This document shows positions 48,708 to 59,468 of a stretch of 64,000 bases of DNA, in pieces. The notes beneath the pieces were generated by a model. It saw nothing but the letters and a program-made list of their open reading frames with translations, was not told the origin of the DNA and did not search any database. The stretch's first letter is position 1. Each line of letters begins with the position of its first letter. The stretch is from Bryopsis sp. KO-2023 (Eukaryota; Chlorophyta; Ulvophyceae; Bryopsidales; Bryopsidaceae). The position numbers and the translations under genes were made by a program. The stretch covers positions 2,976,001 through 3,040,000 of the forward strand of contig BSYQ01000010.1 in NCBI GenBank assembly GCA_030272585.1, given 5' to 3'.

Positions 48708-49451
48708 GAGCATCTCCACCGCTGCACTGCAAACGACACTGTAAATTACTAATATACAGTGGCACCCCGAGCACGCAAAAACGACGTGGCACTGTAAAAG
48801 TCGACCTACCCCCACCGGCGATACTGTAAACACGTACTGTAAAATAGGTTACGAGTGTTCTGGCTCGCAAAGGAGTTGCGCAGGCCGGCGCGCGGAGCGC
48901 GGCACCTTATAATAGTGTTTTTTGAGGGAACGCTGTCGTGAAAAGGCATCTCCGAGTATCGGCTGGCCGTTGCGACCGTATGCAAAATATTCTCAATGTT
49001 TCGAAAGGACATTCGTGTTCAAAGGGAGCTTGGGAGTCGTGTAAAAACATACTAGGAAGTCAGTTGGGTTCGGTAGTCTCGATAGGCGCAAGGATCTGTC
49101 GAAATTCGGGCGTGGGTGGGTGTGGAAACCGCCAAGGGCCAGGACCAAAACGATTCCATGTTGTTAAAAGTTCCGAAAACACAGGTCTTCAGATCTTGAC
49201 AACCGACAACAGAAAGGGCGGCGTCTTTTTACCCTAGCGAAGTCGTGTTTCCGTCTTTCCCGCCTTCCCGCACTTTTTAGCGTATACGGTAAAACGGCCG
49301 GATTTGCAGTTTTCCTTGCGTATTTTGCAGTAGCGCTTACTAATTTGCGATAGCGTTTACAGTTTACAGTATGCCGGTGGGGGTTCATTTTTCGAAATTA
49401 CGGCAAAATAGCGTTTACAGTACCGTTTGCAGTATAGCGGTGGAGATGCTC
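48708..49451. mobile_element. Non-autonomous PIF/Harbinger-like element (MITE), 744 bp
   Basis: Terminal inverted repeats are 28 bp with two mismatches: GAGCATCTCCACCGCT at 48708 onward and its complement ending at 49451. They are flanked by TAA on both sides (48705-48707, 49452-49454), the three-base TWA duplication of PIF/Harbinger elements. Inner subterminal copies of CCCCCACCGGC-ATACTGTAAAC extend the inverted symmetry to over 130 bp per side. No transposase is encoded inside. The right end lies 118 bp before the SF3B2 start codon. Confidence 0.85.
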
Positions 49452-49569
49452 TAACAACATTCGACCACCGTTTTCTTTCCACCACCCCACCTGACCCAAC
49501 GACAGGTGTGAAAAGTTTCAAGTGGTTTTTTTTATTTTTGGAGAGGCTCTTGTTTGGGTGCCGGCTAGG

Positions 49570-51516
49570 ATGGCTTCCGAGAAAACGGAGAAAAAGTTGA
49601 GGCCGGCTGAGAAAAGGAGGTTACGCAAAAGGAGACGGAAGTTGGAAAAGCAAGAGGAGGTCGCGAATCGCCCCACAGCGGAGTCCTCCATAAACGAACA
49701 GAAAAAAGAAAAAAAAGGCAACCATCCAGCGGAGAACGGGCTGGAAATCGAGTACGTCTCTGCGCCTCGAGATTTCACGGCGATTGGTGTGGATGAACCT
49801 CAAGGAACGACCAGCGATGCGGGAAATGGGGTGGATCCTGGCAGTGACATTGTTGAAAAGATGGAGGAGGAGGAGGAGGAGTTTGGGTATGGTGGGTTAG
49901 GGCTTGGTGCTGGGTTGGGCTTGGGAGCACAGGTGGCCAGCATTCCTGACGAACCCCCTCCCCCGACTGAACCTGCTTCTGAAGAAACCGATTTCGAGGG
50001 GGAGTTCGGGAGGGTTTTCGATCATTTCGCATCTGCTGAGGATTTGATGGGGAAAAAGGGGAGCGAATCGAGCGGCCAGGAGAAAAACAAAGGTTCGGTC
50101 GAAAAAACTGTGGTGGAGATTTCGGATGATGACATGGAGGAGGGGGCACAGGGCGATGACGAAGACGAGGACCAAATTTCCAAGAAGAAGAGAAAACTCA
50201 AAGAGCAGCTGAAAATCGCAGAATTGAAACAGATTTGCTCCAGGCCGGAGGTGGTGGAAGTTTGGGATGTGACCGCAGCCGACCCGAAGATTTTGGTTTA
50301 CTTGAAAGCTTATCGCAACTCGGTTCCGGTGCCGAGGCATTGGTCGCAGAAACGAAAATATCTCCAAGGGAAACGGGGAATAGAGAAGCCGCCCTTTCAG
50401 CTCCCGGATTTTATCGAAGCTACTGGAATCAGCATGATGAGGCAGGCCTACCAGGAAAAAGAGGAGGCCAAAAAGTTGAAGCAGAAACAGAGAGACAGGA
50501 TGCAACCCAAACTGGGGAAAATGGACATTGACTACACGATCTTGCATGATGCTTTTTTCAAGTATCAAACCAAACCCTCACTCACTCGAATGGGGGACCT
50601 GTACTACGAGGGGAAGGAATTCGAGGCCAGAGTGACTGACATCAAGCCAGGCATGCTGTCCTCGGAATTGCAGAAAGCTTTGGGCATGTCAGATGGGGCT
50701 CCTCCACCCTGGCTGATCAACATGCAGAGGTACGGCCCGCCACCGTCTTACCCCAGCTTGAAAATCGCTGGATTGAATGCTCCGATTCCGACGGTTGCTT
50801 CGTTTGGGTATCATCCTGGTGGCTGGGGGAAACCGCCTGTGGATGAGGAGGGTAGGCCGCTGTACGGAGACGTGTTTGGGCAATACGACGACCGGAGCGA
50901 TTCAGACATTGGGATGGACAAGCTGAGCAGATGGGGCGATTTGGACTCAGAAGCGGAAGAATCGTCCGAGGAGGAGGATGTCGAAGAAGAGGGCTCAGAT
51001 GAGGCAAGTGCAGTCGAGGAGGATGTCATGACGACCGGAACTGCCTCCGTGGCGTCCGGTTTCGCCTCCAGTCTGCCATCCGGTGTGGAAACTCCAGACA
51101 TGATCGACCTGAGGAAGGTGGATCGCAAGCAAAAGCAGCTCTACACAGTTCTGGAACAGAAGCAAGCGAACATCGGACAGGGGAATATCATGGGGTCAGA
51201 CCACGTCTATGTGCTGCCGGGTTCGGAGAACACAGCAGGGAAAGAGAAGTGGCCGGTGGGGGCTGCGGAGAAGAAAAGGATGGAAGGGCTGCCGGACGCC
51301 GGGAATGCCGACATGGATATTACTCTGGATCCGGAGGAGTTGGAGGGGCTGGACGAGGCTGCCATCAAGAAGCTGTACGAGCAGAAGCTGTCCGAAGCCA
51401 GGGAGAAAGTCCACAAGGACGATTTCTCCGACATGGTGGCTGCAAAGGCCCGAGAACAAAAACGCAGAATCGCTGCAAGGGAAACCGCGAAAAAGAAGGA
51501 GACGTTCAAGTTTTGA
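49570..51516 (+). CDS. SF3B2: Splicing factor 3b subunit 2 (SAP145/Cus1), intronless
   Basis: Component of the U2 snRNP SF3b complex that helps anchor U2 at the branch site. A single 648-residue frame from the ATG at 49570; the longer frame opens with GTG. Domains in order: lysine-rich N-terminus; acidic Glu/Asp tracts; the SF3B2 core from about residue 220 (PEVVEVWDVTAADPKILVYL, then NSVPVPRHW); the PSP domain near 340-375 (TRMGDLYYEGKEFE, KPGMLSSELQKALGM); the APPPWLINMQRYGPPPSYP block; then a second acidic stretch, GSDHVYVLPG, and a basic end. Length and order fit the family. Absence of introns contrasts with neighbouring genes. A MITE sits in the promoter region. Confidence 0.95.
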   Translation: MASEKTEKKLRPAEKRRLRKRRRKLEKQEEVANRPTAESSINEQKKEKKGNHPAENGLEIEYVSAPRDFTAIGVDEPQGTTSDAGNGVDPGSDIVEKMEEEEEEFGYGGLGLGAGLGLGAQVASIPDEPPPPTEPASEETDFEGEFGRVFDHFASAEDLMGKKGSESSGQEKNKGSVEKTVVEISDDDMEEGAQGDDEDEDQISKKKRKLKEQLKIAELKQICSRPEVVEVWDVTAADPKILVYLKAYRNSVPVPRHWSQKRKYLQGKRGIEKPPFQLPDFIEATGISMMRQAYQEKEEAKKLKQKQRDRMQPKLGKMDIDYTILHDAFFKYQTKPSLTRMGDLYYEGKEFEARVTDIKPGMLSSELQKALGMSDGAPPPWLINMQRYGPPPSYPSLKIAGLNAPIPTVASFGYHPGGWGKPPVDEEGRPLYGDVFGQYDDRSDSDIGMDKLSRWGDLDSEAEESSEEEDVEEEGSDEASAVEEDVMTTGTASVASGFASSLPSGVETPDMIDLRKVDRKQKQLYTVLEQKQANIGQGNIMGSDHVYVLPGSENTAGKEKWPVGAAEKKRMEGLPDAGNADMDITLDPEELEGLDEAAIKKLYEQKLSEAREKVHKDDFSDMVAAKAREQKRRIAARETAKKKETFKF

Positions 51517-52594
51517 GGGTCGATGCGTAGATTTGTGACAGGATCCATCTGCTGCCTCCAAATGGAATTCTCTGTTGTGTTTTCTGAAAGGACGAATCAT
51601 GGGGATGGATGTAGAGTTTGTGTCGATTGGGGTAAGAATTATTGTCAGGATTAAAGGGTTCCTTTTGTTGTGATATTTCTTTTGTTTTGGGGAGGTGGGG
51701 GGGGAGGAGGTCGGGAGCAAAAAAAAAAGGTGCCTCCCTCTTTCAAGGGGGTGTCGAATTAGCATTGCTTGCTGTATGGATACCAGCCTTTCTGTGTTTT
51801 TTGGAGAATCATGTAAAAGATTGAGGTTATTCATACAGCCCATCGTTCATAGCCACATATCTGCTGACAGGTTCGATATTGCCGTTTCAAACAAACCAAC
51901 ACGAAAATGGCCAATTACTGAAGTAACCTGAAGGGGTTACGTCATGACGTACGTACGCCGGCGTCAGTCGCCTCGAATCTGCGGGGTCTGTAAACCATCA
52001 CGTACTGCTGACGGAAGGAATTAGTCATACATGTGGCGGTCACACTCACATCACTCATTCCCGGCTGTCCAGGTTGTGAATGTCGGGACAGGCGGCTTGA
52101 ACGCGGAGAGCGAGCGGCCAACCACGGTGAGGCTTTGGATATTTCGGGGTCGGAGCCTGGGAAGACGTTTTCATTCAGAACATCGTCGTGTGTTTCCACA
52201 CCTCGTCGAACTGTGACTGGGCCTTAGCCTGGCCGCGCAGCCATTCGTGTGTTGGAGTGCGGTTGTGTGAGGGTACTAAAGGAATTGGGAGATCCAGGGT
52301 GGATTAGGAAAAAAACAACAACAAACACAAAAGTCCTTTGTGTGGGTTTTCCGAGCGTGAAAAAAAGTATTGTGGCTCTCTTGACCGGTTTGGAGATATT
52401 TGCGGTGTTTTTTATTTGGGCGTTTTGGAAAGGGTGAAACGAAAAAAGAAAAAAAAAAAAGAAAAAACAAACAAACGCGGAGAGACTCGAGGGAGACGTG
52501 AGTGGTTGTGAAAAGTACATACAAGTCGGAAAAAGAAAACAGAGATACGTGTTTTGTCGAGGGGGGTTAGTTTTTAGACGGAAAAGCCGGTTTT
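51517..52594. promoter_or_regulatory. Spacer with CRE-like palindrome upstream of the PPR gene
   Basis: Contains a dense palindromic stretch near 51936-51965: ACGTCATGACGT, then GTACGTAC and GCCGGC. ACGTCA-type cores are bZIP sites in many eukaryotes, so a regulatory role is possible but unproven. An A-rich tract (52440-52475) lies in the likely 5' UTR. Confidence 0.35.
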
Positions 52595-54910
52595 ATGAGC
52601 GACACGTCTGCACCACAAGCACCAGTTTTTGGGGAGTCCAGTTGCAGGGCATGCATTAATTGCGTGAAGGGTATTCAGCCAGTGCAAAACGGAGGTCGTC
52701 GGTGTAGTAGCTGTATGTATTGCGGACGTCCTGCGCAGAGCGAGCGCCCTCGTCCGGGCGGGATGCTCTCCATACATCCACCCTCGCAATACGTGACGCC
52801 AGATTTGGAATCTCCCCAAGGACCGCTGGACCTATGGGGACAGGAGGTCGATGGCCTCGTTGGGGTGCCTTGCCTTCCGACCAAGCCAGCTTGGGATATG
52901 GATACCCTGAAGCGAGCGATTTGCTCCGCGAGGACTGGGACTGGCGACGTCGGTCGAATAATCGAGTCTTGCACCTTCAAGCCACGGGAGCAGGCATTCA
53001 CTGCGCTCATCAACATGTGCGGACAGCTGCGTGACTGGCGGAAAGCTGTCGAGGTGTTCGAGGCGATGAAAAACACTCGCGGAGTTCGACCCAACACGTA
53101 CACCTACAGCGCTCTGATCGCTGCCTGTTCGAGTGCGGGGGAGTGGCAGCGGGCGTTGGAGTTTTTCCGGGTTATGAAGCACGTGGGGAAAGGCGACCCT
53201 AACTGCCAACCCAACGAAGTCACCTACAGCGCGCTGATCACCGCCTGCGAGCGAGGGGGCCAATTTGAAAAAGCGCTGGAGGTGTATGACGACATGGCTT
53301 GCTCTGGGGTGTGTGGCGATCATATCACGTTCAGTTCGGCGCTGTCCGCTTGCGAGAAAAGTGGGAACTGGGTTCGTGCGGAGCGTATTCTTCAGGAGAT
53401 GCACGCTAAAGGTCTGTCGGGTGATGCTGGAATTTACTCCGAAATGATGCTGAACTACGCTGAGAATGGGAACTGGGAGCGAGCCTTGGATATGTGCCTA
53501 ACTATGGCGAACGCAGGGCAAGATCCGATGGAGGGCACTCGAAGACGTCGCGTGCGGAGTCAGAAGTCGCGCTCCCCGACGGACTCTTCTTCGCAGGAAA
53601 AGGCGACGTCCGCTCGAGGTGCGAGCCCTAGCTCATCCTCTGACTTGGCCTGCAACCACCCCTCCCAACAGGCGCACGGGAATGGGCATCCCTCACACTT
53701 GAGCCCCGCTCCCAACAAACCCGCATGGGACATGGAAACCTTGAAGAGGGCAATCTGCTTCTCGAAACCAGGCACCGGGGAGGTGCGCCGCGTGATCGAG
53801 AGCTGCACGTTTCGACCCAGGGAGCAAGCCTTCACGGCGCTCATCAACATGTGCGGGCGCCTGAGGGATTGGAGAAAAGCGATGGAGGTTTTCGAGGCGA
53901 TGAAGTACATCCGCGGGGTGCGCGCCAACACGTTCACTTACAGTGCGCTCATCGCTGCGTGTTCGAGTTCTGGGGAGTGGGAAAAAGCCCTGGAGATTTT
54001 CGAAGTCATGAAGGCGTCCGCGGTCAACGACCACAACTGTAGACCGAACGAGGTCACGTACAGCGCGCTGATAACCGCGTGCCAGCGGGGTGGAATGTTC
54101 GATCGCGCCCTGGGGTTGTATGACGAGATGATGTCCGACGGGGTAAAGGCGGACCAGATAACTTTCAGCTCCGTTCTCGCCGCGTGCGAAAAGAGCGAGC
54201 GCTGGGATCGCGTCGAAAAAATCCTGGAGGACATGCACGGTCGAGGGCTGACTGGAAACCCGAGCATCTACGCAGAGTTGATCAACTACCACTCCGACCA
54301 AGGCGATTGGTCCAGAGCGCTCAACGTGTTCTACGTGATGCAAGTGGCTGGCCAGGAGCCTGAGGAGAACACCGTGAAAGCTGTCATGCGAGCGCTGGAG
54401 CGAGGCAAGCAGCACCAAATTATGCTGGAACTGTTCAGCCAAATGCAGGCATCCGGGATAGTGATCGACCCAGAGACTTACAACTCAATCATTCGCGCCC
54501 TCGTCCAAGCCCAAGCTTATCGAACCCAGTCTCAACCACATCATCAACAGCCACAGCAGCAGCAGCAGCAACAACAGCACCAACACCAGCAACACCAGCA
54601 TCAGCATCAGCAGCAACACCATTTCGCCCCCAGGCAGATCGTCCAGCAATCGGGTGTTTCGCCGCCCAGGATGGGGGGTGGACGGGGTGGGTTGTATCAA
54701 GGAGCTTTCACCCCGACGACGCAGAGCCGGATGATGTGGGGTGGGGCCAACATGAACCCCCCGGTGCAGCCTGTCTACCATCTCAGCCGCAGCGCGAGGC
54801 CAGAGGAGTTGGTGTTATTTCCTGGTTCACATAAAAAGGATCAGCTGGACGGCATGACGATCGGAATGTCGAGAATGTCGTTTGGGGGGTTGGGGAGCGG
54901 TCATGCATAG
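52595..54910 (+). CDS. Pentatricopeptide repeat protein with Cys motif, internal duplication and Q/H tract
   Basis: Probably binds organelle or other RNA, as PPR proteins do, though no target can be told. A single 771-residue frame from the ATG at 52595. The N-terminus has six cysteines in two CxxCxxC triplets (residues 17-23, CRACINC, and 37-43, CSSCMYC), zinc-binding-like. Two large blocks (about 97-312 and 375-592) are duplicates, each opening KPAW-DM-TLKRAIC and holding PPR units such as TYSALIAACSSAGEWQRALE and NEVTYSALITAC. Between them is a Ser-rich linker. After the second block comes a Gln/His tract (about 648-680) and a Gly/Arg end. No clear transit peptide is seen, so organelle location is uncertain. 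Intronless. Confidence 0.9.
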   Translation: MSDTSAPQAPVFGESSCRACINCVKGIQPVQNGGRRCSSCMYCGRPAQSERPRPGGMLSIHPPSQYVTPDLESPQGPLDLWGQEVDGLVGVPCLPTKPAWDMDTLKRAICSARTGTGDVGRIIESCTFKPREQAFTALINMCGQLRDWRKAVEVFEAMKNTRGVRPNTYTYSALIAACSSAGEWQRALEFFRVMKHVGKGDPNCQPNEVTYSALITACERGGQFEKALEVYDDMACSGVCGDHITFSSALSACEKSGNWVRAERILQEMHAKGLSGDAGIYSEMMLNYAENGNWERALDMCLTMANAGQDPMEGTRRRRVRSQKSRSPTDSSSQEKATSARGASPSSSSDLACNHPSQQAHGNGHPSHLSPAPNKPAWDMETLKRAICFSKPGTGEVRRVIESCTFRPREQAFTALINMCGRLRDWRKAMEVFEAMKYIRGVRANTFTYSALIAACSSSGEWEKALEIFEVMKASAVNDHNCRPNEVTYSALITACQRGGMFDRALGLYDEMMSDGVKADQITFSSVLAACEKSERWDRVEKILEDMHGRGLTGNPSIYAELINYHSDQGDWSRALNVFYVMQVAGQEPEENTVKAVMRALERGKQHQIMLELFSQMQASGIVIDPETYNSIIRALVQAQAYRTQSQPHHQQPQQQQQQQQHQHQQHQHQHQQQHHFAPRQIVQQSGVSPPRMGGGRGGLYQGAFTPTTQSRMMWGGANMNPPVQPVYHLSRSARPEELVLFPGSHKKDQLDGMTIGMSRMSFGGLGSGHA

Positions 54911-57900
54911 AGATACAGAAAGAGAGAGAGAAAAAAAGGAATCTACTGTTTGTGTGTTTTTTTTTTTGGTTTTTGTAGGTATGATTGAGTCAAGCCCAAG
55001 TAGTTATTGTGTGTAGGTTGCACCCTCGCCGTGTGCCGGTTATGTTGTTTTCGGTTTTTTTCTCTTCTCGTTCTTTTGTTTTGTTTTTCTCGGAGTCTTT
55101 TTTTTGTTGTCCAGCTTTTTGGGTTGGAACAAGGATGTTTGGGTTTTTTTCGGGGGTTTTCCGGGAAGGGTTTGGGGGAAAAGTAGAAGAGGGGGGGAAA
55201 AAGCCAAAAAAAAGAAAAGAAAAGTTGAAAAAAAAACAAAATGAAAAATCGGCATAGAGAAAGGAAAGGAAAAAAAAAAAAAGAAAAAGAAAACCACAGA
55301 AGGTTTCTTTTTTGGAAAAAAAGAAGGAAAGAAGGGATGGATGGGGGGAAAAAGAAAAAAAAAAAGGAAAAAGAAAATGGTCAAGTGATAATTCGATCCA
55401 CGCAGATAAAAGGAGGTAATTTTTTTTTCGTCATCTTGTTTTTTTATCTGATGGGTAAAAAAAAACCCTTGATTTTTTTTTTCCTTTTTTTTTTCTTATA
55501 GAAGGGAGGGTGGCGAAGTTGTCTTTTTTTTTGGTCGTCGGATCGACTCTCTTTTTAGTTAATGGAAGGGGGGAAAATTCTGGAAAAAAAAATTGAACAT
55601 ATATCAAGGAATTTGTCAAGCGGAGGATAAGGGTAGCAATGATATGTATGTGTGTGTTTTTTTTTGTGTTTTTTTTTTTTTTAATGGGATAGCGATTATG
55701 ACTACATGGAGAACAAGCGAAGCAAAAGGAAAACCAAAAAAGAACACAAGCAAGGTAAAAAGAAGAAAGGGTTGAGGAAAAAAAAAGAAAAAAAGAGTGA
55801 GACAGCAAGCAAAAAGAAAATCTATATACATATCTAGAATATAAAAAGTTTCAAGTCTGGGATGTAACAATGGAAGACAAGGACAAAAAAAAAAAGAGAG
55901 AAAAGCGAAAAGCAACGGGGTTTTTACCAGTCGAACTGAACAAAAAAAAAACCAGGAAGAATCCATGAGGGGTTTTGGGGTTTTATATTTTGTTTGGGGG
56001 CTAGAAGAAAAACGACCAAGTTTTACATGTATATCCGAGACCTCCTTGAATTTTGGTGGGCTGGGGCTTCTTAACAAAAGATTAAAAAGAAACAAAAGGG
56101 TGAGGTTCGGTTTAAAAGGAAAAAAGAAAAGATTAGTAAAAGAGGGGGGGGGGTATCGTTTGTTTGGGACAGAGAGAAAAAAAAAACAATTCAAAATTCA
56201 ATTTGCATGATGCCGTATTTCTTCAAGATCCTAACCTGATGTTCATATTTTGTTACGTTGAAAAAGAAAGGAAAGAAAACAAAGACCATATTTACAAAGG
56301 ATGGGGAAAAAAGAAAGAAAGGAACAAGCAAGGGAAAAAAAAATTCGATCACTAAAGCAGGGGAATGGTATTTTTATGTGCGTGCGTGGGTCTTTTTGTG
56401 TTTTCGGTTCCCCCCTCCCCTTGATTTTTCCTGCCGTGAAATTTTTGGGTTATCAAACATAGTAATACCAAAAAGAAAGGGGGGGGGAGAGAGTTTAAAA
56501 AAAAAAGTCCAAACTTTTTTTTGTTTTTTTGTTTTGCCAAGGATATAGACATAGATATATACACAAAATAAGGAAAAGGTTTGGTTGACCAGCAGTGATT
56601 CGTGTTGCACCAGCAAGAATATTGATTTATACGTATTCAAAAAGACTACAGGAATCCTACAGGAATCCGACAGGAATCCGACAGGACTGTTCCTGAAAAA
56701 GAAAAAAAAAACCAAAAAAAAACACATGCATTCGATCCATTGTATGCAGGGTTTGTGACGACATGAATATATGGGAGACAGGGTTGAAAGATTTCACAAG
56801 AGAATTTGTCCTTTGACAAAAAAAGGGGAAAATGTATGTATCATCCTTTCCTTTTTCTTGTTTTTTTTTTTTTCTCTTTCTCTATTTTTGGTGTGTTTTT
56901 GATGGTGGTGTGTTATTGTGACGTCAAAAAAAAAGTAAGAAACTCGAAAGGAAATGAGTTGTTATTTTTTTTGTTTCCCCTCTCGAGAATAGAAAAAAGA
57001 GGTGGCAGAAGAAGTGATGGACATGTTTTCGTTTTTTTTCGCTTTTTTGTTTTGTGCTTTCTGGTTGGGGAGATTTTTCCTTTTTTTTGGAAGGTCGGAG
57101 GTGTGTTTTTATTTTTGTTTTCGATTTTTTTTTTTTTTCCGTTGTCAGGGCTGGAAAGTTTTAAGAAAGTAAAAAAAAAAAAAAAAAAGAGAGGGAAAGA
57201 AAAGCATAAAAAGGGAAAGGAAAACAAACAAAACATATGTTTTCTTTTTCAATTATTGAACACATGTTTGTTTGTATTGTCGGTGATTTTCGGTAAAAAA
57301 AAAAAAAAAGAAGGAAAAGAAAAGAAAGTGAGAAAAACATTAAGACCCATCGCACCTGTTTTTTTTTTTGTTTTCGGGATGTCTTTCGTGTCGTCTTTTT
57401 TTTTTTTCATGTTCTTTTAAGAAATATATGCGACAAATATTTAATTTGGTTGTGTTTGTGTATGTGTGAGGGGGATTTTTGAAAAGGGGAAAATGGGGGG
57501 GGGGGTGCGTGTTGGCATAACCACGACAAGAAACCCAAAGAAAAAGAAAGGAACAAAAAAAAAAGGAAAAAAGGTAGCAGTGATGGTTTTTATTTCTTTT
57601 TTGGATTTTTTTTCAATGTCTTGCTTGTGTTTAAAAATATTCGAAGCCGATATATATAGATATGTGGGGACCGGCTGAATTTCACTGTCGCAAGAAGAAA
57701 GGGGAAGGGAGGGAGGGGGGGGGGGGAAGAAAAAACAAAAAAAGTTCAAGACACCAAAAAAGAAGACAGAAAAAAAAAAAGAAAGGATAAAGAAAGAAAG
57801 AATATAAATGAGAAGAGATGTCGCAGGAAAAAAAAAAGAAAGAAAAAAATTATATTCAGAGGGGTGTTTTTCCTGTCTCTTCTTTAGGATTTGCACTTCT

Positions 57901-59407
57901 TGTAGGTATAAGTGTATGTGTGCGTGTGTGTGTTATTTCCTGTCTGTCTACACAACACGCATGAATAATGTTTTCGATTCTTGTTCTTGTAAGGGCTGGT
58001 TTCTTTTATTTTTTTGGAAGGGGTTGGGGTGGGGGAGAAGGGTTGAATTCGCCCCTGCCTCTTCAATTTTCTCTTTTTTCTTTTCTCTTTATTGTTTTCT
58101 TTAAAAGAGGAGAAAAAAAGAAACGTTTCGGGGAGTGTGTGCGTGTGTGTGTTTTTTGGGGGAAAGGGGGGTTCGTTCTGCTCCATCGTTCTATGTATCT
58201 TTTTCTTGGGGTTTTGGTATTAAGTGAGGAAAGGAAGGGAAAAAAAAAGGTGATAGACAAGCAGCAAATCTGTGGTGTTTTGTTTTGTTTTTCCTCTTGT
58301 AATATTTTTAAAGCGTGAAACTTTTGACATGCAAGGCGATAAAAAAAGAAGAAAAAAAGACGGAAATGAAATTTATATAACAAAGGGGGGAGGAGGGGGA
58401 AAACAGTTGTGAGAGAGGAATTTTTGCAGGTGCTTGATTTTAGTGATGAGGTATAGTTGGGTTTTTGTCTGTGTTTACGAAAGAAAAAAAGAACATGTCG
58501 AGGTTAGCTCTGGATTTGAAACGATGGGATAGTTATGGCTTCTTTTCATTTTGTCTGGAAAGGGTTTGAAGAAAAACAACAACAAAAAAAGGAAAGGGTT
58601 TTACGAGATGTACGTGAAAGGGGGAAAATTTGGGGAGAGAGAGAGAGAGAGAGAAAATGTTGTGGGGGCAGTCTTTATCGCCAGAGTTCTGGAAGGGTAA
58701 AATTTGACTCTGTGTGGTTGGGGGTTTGTATGGGGTTTGGGGGAAATCAAGGTTAAGGGGGTTGAGGAGAATTCAGGGGAAGATAAAAGGGATTACGTTG
58801 CTTTGACAAAGAGAGAGAGAGAGAGAAAGAGGAAAAAATTTAAGATAAAGAACAGAGATTGAAAAAAAAAAGAGGAGAGAGAGAGAGAAAGGAAAAGAGA
58901 GCAGAAACAAAAAACATTACAGTACAGTTTATGAAAACTGGGGAATTATGTTTGTGTGTGTGTGTGCGTGTTCTTGAGAGAGGGGATGTTGCCTTTTTTT
59001 AATTATTGGGGTGAAAACAAATTAACAAATCTTCCTGTGGTGGTGTTGAAACATCAGAGTGAGAAAAGGAAGAAAAAAAAAAGGAAAAATACAGAGGGAC
59101 TGAAGGTATTGTTTTGTGTGGGTGGTGTTTTGGTTGGGTTTTTTTTTTGGTGTCTTTACGGTCTGTCTCTGTTGCAATTCGTTGCTTTTTTTTTTTTGCT
59201 TTTTTTTTCCATGTTGATGGGATTGATTGCTCATTTTAACGACAGCGTTGATCCATGTTGTTTTTATTTCCCCTCCCTCTGCTTTTTGAAAGGAAAAAAG
59301 GAAAAGAAAAATTCATCAGAAAAGCTACGGACACACGGATATGTTCCTCTGATGCATCAAACATAATTTTCCAGCTTTCCTAGCTTTTGACTGTAAAGCC
59401 CAAGGGC
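54911..59407. other. Low-complexity gene-poor region
   Basis: Almost entirely purine-rich and T-rich runs (poly(A), poly(T), GAGA near 58634, 58808 and 58874, poly(G) near 57487 and 57710). Reading frames here are homopolymer artefacts (Lys/Phe/Gly-rich). The first few hundred bases are probably the PPR 3' UTR. I support no gene here. Confidence 0.6.
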
Positions 59408-59468
59408 AACAGAGGGCTGCAGAGAATAGAAAAAGAAGAGAGAAATTAATTCTGTGCAGCCCTCTGTT
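59408..59468. repeat. Hairpin with 20-nt arms
   Basis: Arms AACAGAGGGCTGCAGAGAAT (59408-59427) and its complement (59449-59468) with one mismatch and a 21-nt A-rich loop. The shape resembles a small-RNA precursor or a MITE remnant, but there is no expression evidence. Confidence 0.7.

Noticed and set aside
53693..54442. Long antisense frame (249 residues) opposite the PPR gene
   Set aside because: It mirrors the GC-rich codons of the sense PPR repeats and has no independent support.
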